A stretch of 21,993 bases of DNA, from NCBI GenBank assembly GCA_002284615.2, contig MU069567.1:140607-162599 (forward strand). Reading direction: 5' to 3'. The translations under genes and the position numbers were made by a program. Numbering within the stretch: the first letter of the stretch is position 1; each line of letters starts with the position of its first letter. Below, piece by piece: positions 20,801 to 21,993 of this stretch. The notes under the pieces were generated by a model. The model was not told the DNA's origin. It saw nothing but the letters and a program-made list of their open reading frames with translations, and made no database searches. Origin of the DNA: Dunaliella salina. Lineage: Eukaryota > Chlorophyta > Chlorophyceae > Chlamydomonadales > Dunaliellaceae.

Positions 20801-21654
20801 TGCCTACTTAGTCTGACCCTTTTCTCCAAATTGCTGTGCAGGGTTTTTCTTTGATGAGAGCATGACCAAATACAATCCTGGTGCAGGTAAGTGGGAACGA
20901 ACTGCCATCCCTGTAACATTGCCATGGCCCTGACCTGCCCGGATATTGGGGCTTCTGCCACGCTAAGATGCCCGCTCGAGGCACACACAGCAATGTACTC
21001 TTACCTTTCCTATTATTACTATTGTTGCAACCTGAATCATGACACCCTGGTGACTCGCCCTGGAATGGAAGGCAATCCTCAAATTCTGGGCTCTACATGC
21101 ACATCCTTGTGCACCCTGAGCACACCAGACATGCTTTGCTGCCTAAGTGTTGAAGCTCTGTTAAAATTTGGTGCTGCGTGTGGCGCAGAGTTTGGTTTGC
21201 ACTTGCTTAGGCAGAACATGATGGGCTTACAACTCAGAGAATATGGCCAGCGCTCCAGGACCTTAGCAGCCTTGAAAGTAAGCTGTTTTGGCTGCAATAT
21301 TGGATGTAGCCAAGGGCTGGTAGGGAACGTGCTGGTGAAGAGCACCCATCATGAAGAAACTTTGATTTTTAGGAAATTTTCAGGACTTTCCAGAGCACTC
21401 ATGTTAGGATTGGCAAGACCTGGGCAAGACCCAAGATATCTTAAACTGGTGAACATCAGAACTGGGGATTACACAAAGCGGCTGCAAGTTGGGAAGAGTG
21501 CACCGCTTGCCTAACTTGAGGGGGGAATCTTTGGAGGATCAAGGTTGGTTGGTTGGCCTGGGAAAAAATGCACAATGACAGCACCAGGACACCGTTTGGG
21601 CAGTGCAAATCATTGCTGCTTTTCCTCGTTTCAGAAAAGGCATGCCTTGGAAAG
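11457..21654 (+). CDS. Secreted GH5 endo-beta-1,4-mannanase-like enzyme, exons 1-13, 3' end beyond window
   Basis: Exons by position: 11457-11526, 11741-11789, 12107-12187, 12502-12565, 12876-12941, 13336-13373, 15204-15239, 16204-16276, 16764-16806, 17858-17915, 20152-20267, 20842-20886 and, less surely, 21635-21654. Every intron is GT-AG and every phase matches. The joined reading has about 253 residues. Residues 1-21 form a signal peptide. Then come GKPWYFIGANAYWLW (37-51), the conserved Arg in KVIRIWGYS (75-83), the strand RLIIALSNFW (114-123), SRNNTLTG (167-174), RDDPTIMCW (178-186) and MNEARCPGC (189-197). Glu191 would be the acid/base. The order matches plant and algal endo-mannanases, which cut beta-1,4-mannans outside the cell. 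The nucleophile Glu, normally about 80-100 residues further on, is not in the window. Odd points: Ala replaces the usual Pro in NEPR, and the segment after RIWGYS is short, so one small exon could be missing. Another GH5 specificity is possible. Confidence 0.88.
11741..11789 (+). CDS. GH5 exon 2: first strand of the catalytic domain
   Basis: The acceptor is a pyrimidine-rich stretch ending TTCAG at 11740; the donor is GTGAGA at 11790. In phase it reads FVYRQGHQLMIDGKP, with split Gly and Trp codons at the two ends. This corresponds to the 'FV...G..F.lnGKPw' opening of GH5 mannanases. Confidence 0.85.
12107..12187 (+). CDS. GH5 exon 3: GANAYWLW motif
   Basis: The exon follows CAG at 12106 and is followed by a GTTATT donor. 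It reads YFIGANAYWLWDEA, then a charged stretch ending HINDFF. The G-x-N-x-YWL motif is typical of plant-type endo-mannanases, where it lies at the start of the barrel. It ends in phase 2, giving a split Arg codon. Confidence 0.92.
12502..12565 (+). CDS. GH5 exon 4: conserved RIWGYS strand
   Basis: After ATGCAG at 12501 the phase-consistent reading is YCQDYNLKVIRIWGYSHNSPK. Arg78 matches the near-invariant active-site Arg of GH5 (the R[TI]W motif). The donor is GTAAAG at 12566, phase 0. A longer open frame overlapping in another phase is a shadow. Confidence 0.9.
12876..12941 (+). CDS. GH5 exon 5
   Basis: The acceptor is CACAG at 12875. A second AG lies six bases downstream, but only the first keeps the phase. 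The exon reads AAGVYDEFEMEMLDFIISSA then GK, matching the 'pGvYdE....LDfviaeA' helix of GH5 mannanases. The donor is GTGAGC at 12942, phase 0. Confidence 0.9.
13030..13068 (-). repeat. Short interspersed element, copy 1 (intron 5)
   Basis: On the minus strand: ACGGCCTCTGGCCTGCGTAG then a pyrimidine-rich end. Part of a five-copy family confined here to GH5 introns. Confidence 0.7.
13336..13373 (+). CDS. GH5 exon 6: barrel strand RLIIALSNFW
   Basis: A 38-nt exon between TTTTTGCATGCAG and a GTGAGC donor. It reads HDIRLIIALSNF plus a split Trp codon completed by exon 7. It equals the 'giRlllsLvN.W' strand of the family. Confidence 0.92.
13447..13496 (+). repeat. Short interspersed element, copy 2 (intron 6)
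   Basis: CCCTTAATGCACG, GCCTCTGGCCTGC and a TCTTTTCTTTC tail. Confidence 0.65.
13672..13722 (+). repeat. Short interspersed element, copy 3 (intron 6)
   Basis: CACACGGCCTTTGGCTTGCG, TAGAC and a CTTTTCTTTTC tail. Confidence 0.7.
13740..15203. other. Rest of intron 6, no exon seen
   Basis: The phases of exons 6 and 7 join directly, so no exon is needed here. Contains a 57-bp direct duplication, listed separately. Confidence 0.6.
14708..14817 (+). repeat. 57-bp direct tandem duplication
   Basis: GTATGTCATATTGGTAGCTG starts at 14708 and again at 14765, and the following 30 or so bases are almost identical. Recent duplication inside intron 6. Confidence 0.95.
15204..15239 (+). CDS. GH5 exon 7
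   Basis: A 36-nt exon after GCCTGCAG with a perfect GTAAGT donor at 15240. It reads EAYRSPEELMS and completes the Trp of exon 6. The family normally has 'W..YGG...Y..W' here; Arg-Ser stand in place of Gly-Gly. The preceding intron is 1.8 kb. Confidence 0.85.
15485..15512 (-). repeat. Dispersed AAGGTAAGGTTACATCGC motif
   Basis: Inverted copy, with one extra TAAGG unit, of the motif found in the three 112-bp repeats near 6340, 6452 and 6564. Confidence 0.85.
15970..16018 (+). repeat. Short interspersed element, copy 4 (intron 7)
   Basis: ATTGCATGTGGCCTG, GCGCAGTC and a TTTTCCTTTCTTTCC tail; the most diverged copy. Confidence 0.5.
16204..16276 (+). CDS. GH5 exon 8
   Basis: The exon follows TTTTTCCGCAG and ends at a GTGAGC donor. 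After the split Leu codon it reads AGEEVEGKDVLDYYRSSKVK then QFLK. It matches the 'ddFF.dp..r..yk.y' helical region that precedes the RN-x-TG loop in endo-mannanases. Confidence 0.88.
16764..16806 (+). CDS. GH5 exon 9: SRNNTLTG loop
   Basis: A 43-nt exon after TCTGTGTGCAG, donor GTAATA. It reads EHFRYVVSRNNTLT plus a split Gly codon, equal to the 'l.RvN..TG..Y' loop of plant-type mannanases. Phase 1. Confidence 0.92.
17750..17852 (+). repeat. (CA)n microsatellite directly before the exon 10 acceptor
   Basis: About 51 CA units with two CG interruptions, ending five bases before the intron-exon junction at 17857/17858. Confidence 0.99.
17858..17915 (+). CDS. GH5 exon 10: catalytic acid/base (MNEAR)
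   Basis: The exon reads LAYRDDPTIMCWTAMNEA plus a split Arg codon. DDPTIM.W..MNE is the strongest family signature in the window, and the Glu after Asn is the general acid/base in GH5. The usual Pro of NEPR is Ala here. The acceptor (CACCACAG) lies directly after a (CA)n array. Donor GTGAGG. Confidence 0.95.
17948..18003 (-). repeat. Short interspersed element, copy 5 (intron 10)
   Basis: On the minus strand: AAATGCACGTGGCCTCTAGC, TTGCGCAGG, CTCTCC and a TTTTCTTTTC tail. Confidence 0.7.
18004..19450. other. Interior of intron 10, nothing recognised
   Basis: Exons 10 and 11 join in phase without extra exons. Open frames here lack motifs. Confidence 0.5.
19455..19582 (-). repeat. Interspersed tail element with GGCTC/GAGCC hairpin (intron 10)
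   Basis: The reverse complement matches 10481-10594 closely: GGGGGCTCACGGCTC, six T, GAGCCAATG, CAATTGATGTA, CTACGCAG and a T/C-rich tail. No LINE coding sequence adjoins it. Confidence 0.85.
19583..19622. repeat. Short (CCTTAT)n-type hexamer run
   Basis: TCCTTATCCTTATCCCTATC and variants; simple repeat. Confidence 0.9.
20152..20267 (+). CDS. GH5 exon 11: CPGC segment and HLVT-like strand
   Basis: Completes NEAR and continues CPGCLTEAEQRDHLAFISEL, then a helix, then EQLVSTGTE and a split Gly. Plant-type mannanases have 'NEPRC.sd.....l..Wi.EMa..vKs.D..HLvtvG.EGF' here. The phase-1 donor GTGCAC at 20268 is weaker than the others, and the exon end is repeated twice in the intron that follows. 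Confidence 0.93.
20208..20530 (+). repeat. Tandem repeat (3 units, about 113-132 bp) containing the exon 11 end and donor
   Basis: The exon end CAGGCACTGAAG|GT (20268) recurs as CAGGCACTGAAG|GTAC (20381) and CAAGCACTGAAA|GTAC (20513). Flanking words GACTACG/GATTATG/GACTATG upstream and CATGCATCAC downstream recur with it. Confidence 0.92.
20842..20886 (+). CDS. GH5 exon 12: EGFF...YNPGAG
   Basis: The exon follows TTGCTGTGCAG and has a perfect GTAAGT donor at 20887. It reads FFFDESMTKYNPGA with split Gly codons on both sides. This matches the 'EGFyg.....yNPG' stretch that follows the HLVT strand in family members. Confidence 0.92.
20887..21634. other. Intron 12 with a 207-codon open frame (20891-21514)
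   Basis: The longest open frame of the window lies wholly in this intron. It begins inside the splice donor region and has no recognised motif. I regard it as chance. Confidence 0.5.
21635..21654 (+). CDS. GH5 exon 13, possible 20-nt microexon
   Basis: Lies between a good acceptor (TTTCCTCGTTTCAG) and a GTGACC donor, and fits the phase of exon 12, giving E-KACLGK. Some green-algal relatives have a short Cys-containing stretch after NPGAG, but the exon is too small to be sure of by eye. If it is not real, the exon after 20886 lies beyond the window. Confidence 0.4.
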
Positions 21655-21918
21655 GTGACCATAGGTGGCCTTAGCGTTCCCAAATTTTCTTGTTGCTTTC
21701 CATGATTCCTTGGAGGCCTCTCAGGAAGACCTGATTGCCATCCTTCAGGGCATGATTTGTGTGTGAACAAGTACCAGTGGCTTTGTATTAGTGCAGTGGG
21801 TCCAATGCCAGGGGTTCAGAGAAAGTCAAGGATCACAAAAACCTTGTGTATCATCACAATAGCTTCTGACCAAGAGAATTTGTGAAAGCACTCACGCACG
21901 CGCGCGCGTGCTTACGCG

Positions 21919-21922
<4 letters not shown>

Positions 21923-21993
<71 letters not shown>
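21923..21993. repeat. (CA)n microsatellite at the right edge
   Basis: CA run to the last base, preceded by CGCACGCGCGCGCGTG alternating sequence. Confidence 0.99.

Noticed and set aside
20891..21514. 207-codon ORF, the longest of the window
   Set aside because: It lies in intron 12 between phase-matched exons and has no recognised motif. One such frame among both strands of 22 kb can arise by chance. A protein search returning homologues would reverse this.

Overview
The window reads as nuclear DNA of a eukaryote, most likely a unicellular green alga. The signs are very short exons (about 20-170 nt) with canonical GT-AG junctions, introns from 0.2 to almost 5 kb, moderate base composition, long (CA)n arrays, many minisatellites and worn retroelement pieces. 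The combination resembles repeat-rich, intron-rich chlorophytes of the Dunaliella type, but that placement is inference. The window starts and ends inside (CA)n arrays and is probably a contig broken at microsatellites. No bacterial-style genes, rRNA, tRNA or CRISPR array were seen. Most long open frames lie in introns and repeats and look non-coding. Region 1 (1-7833, + strand) holds the 3' part of a gene I cannot name. Its best exons are 870-980, 5799-5964 and 7798-7833; the last ends in a lysine-rich tail and a TGA. The introns are built of tandem repeats. The 4.8-kb intron between the first two exons starts with degenerate copies of its own 5' splice junction and ends with degenerate copies of its own 3' splice junction. 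Region 2 (7834-11456) is intergenic. It contains several decayed 3' ends of a non-LTR (LINE-type) retroelement in both orientations, a 27-bp minisatellite, and a possible TATA box before the next gene. Region 3 (11457-21993, + strand) is the main result: a gene for a secreted glycoside hydrolase family 5 enzyme of the endo-beta-1,4-mannanase type, with 12 well-supported exons and one possible 20-nt microexon. All exon phases fit, and the joined reading gives a signal peptide followed by the GH5 landmarks, including the Asn-Glu acid/base pair. The gene runs off the right edge before the catalytic nucleophile. Its introns hold a short interspersed element in at least five copies, a (CA)n array abutting a 3' splice site, and a further set of tandem copies of an exon end plus splice donor after exon 11. 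The most unusual theme is this repeated tandem amplification of splice-junction-spanning DNA, seen at three junctions in two genes.
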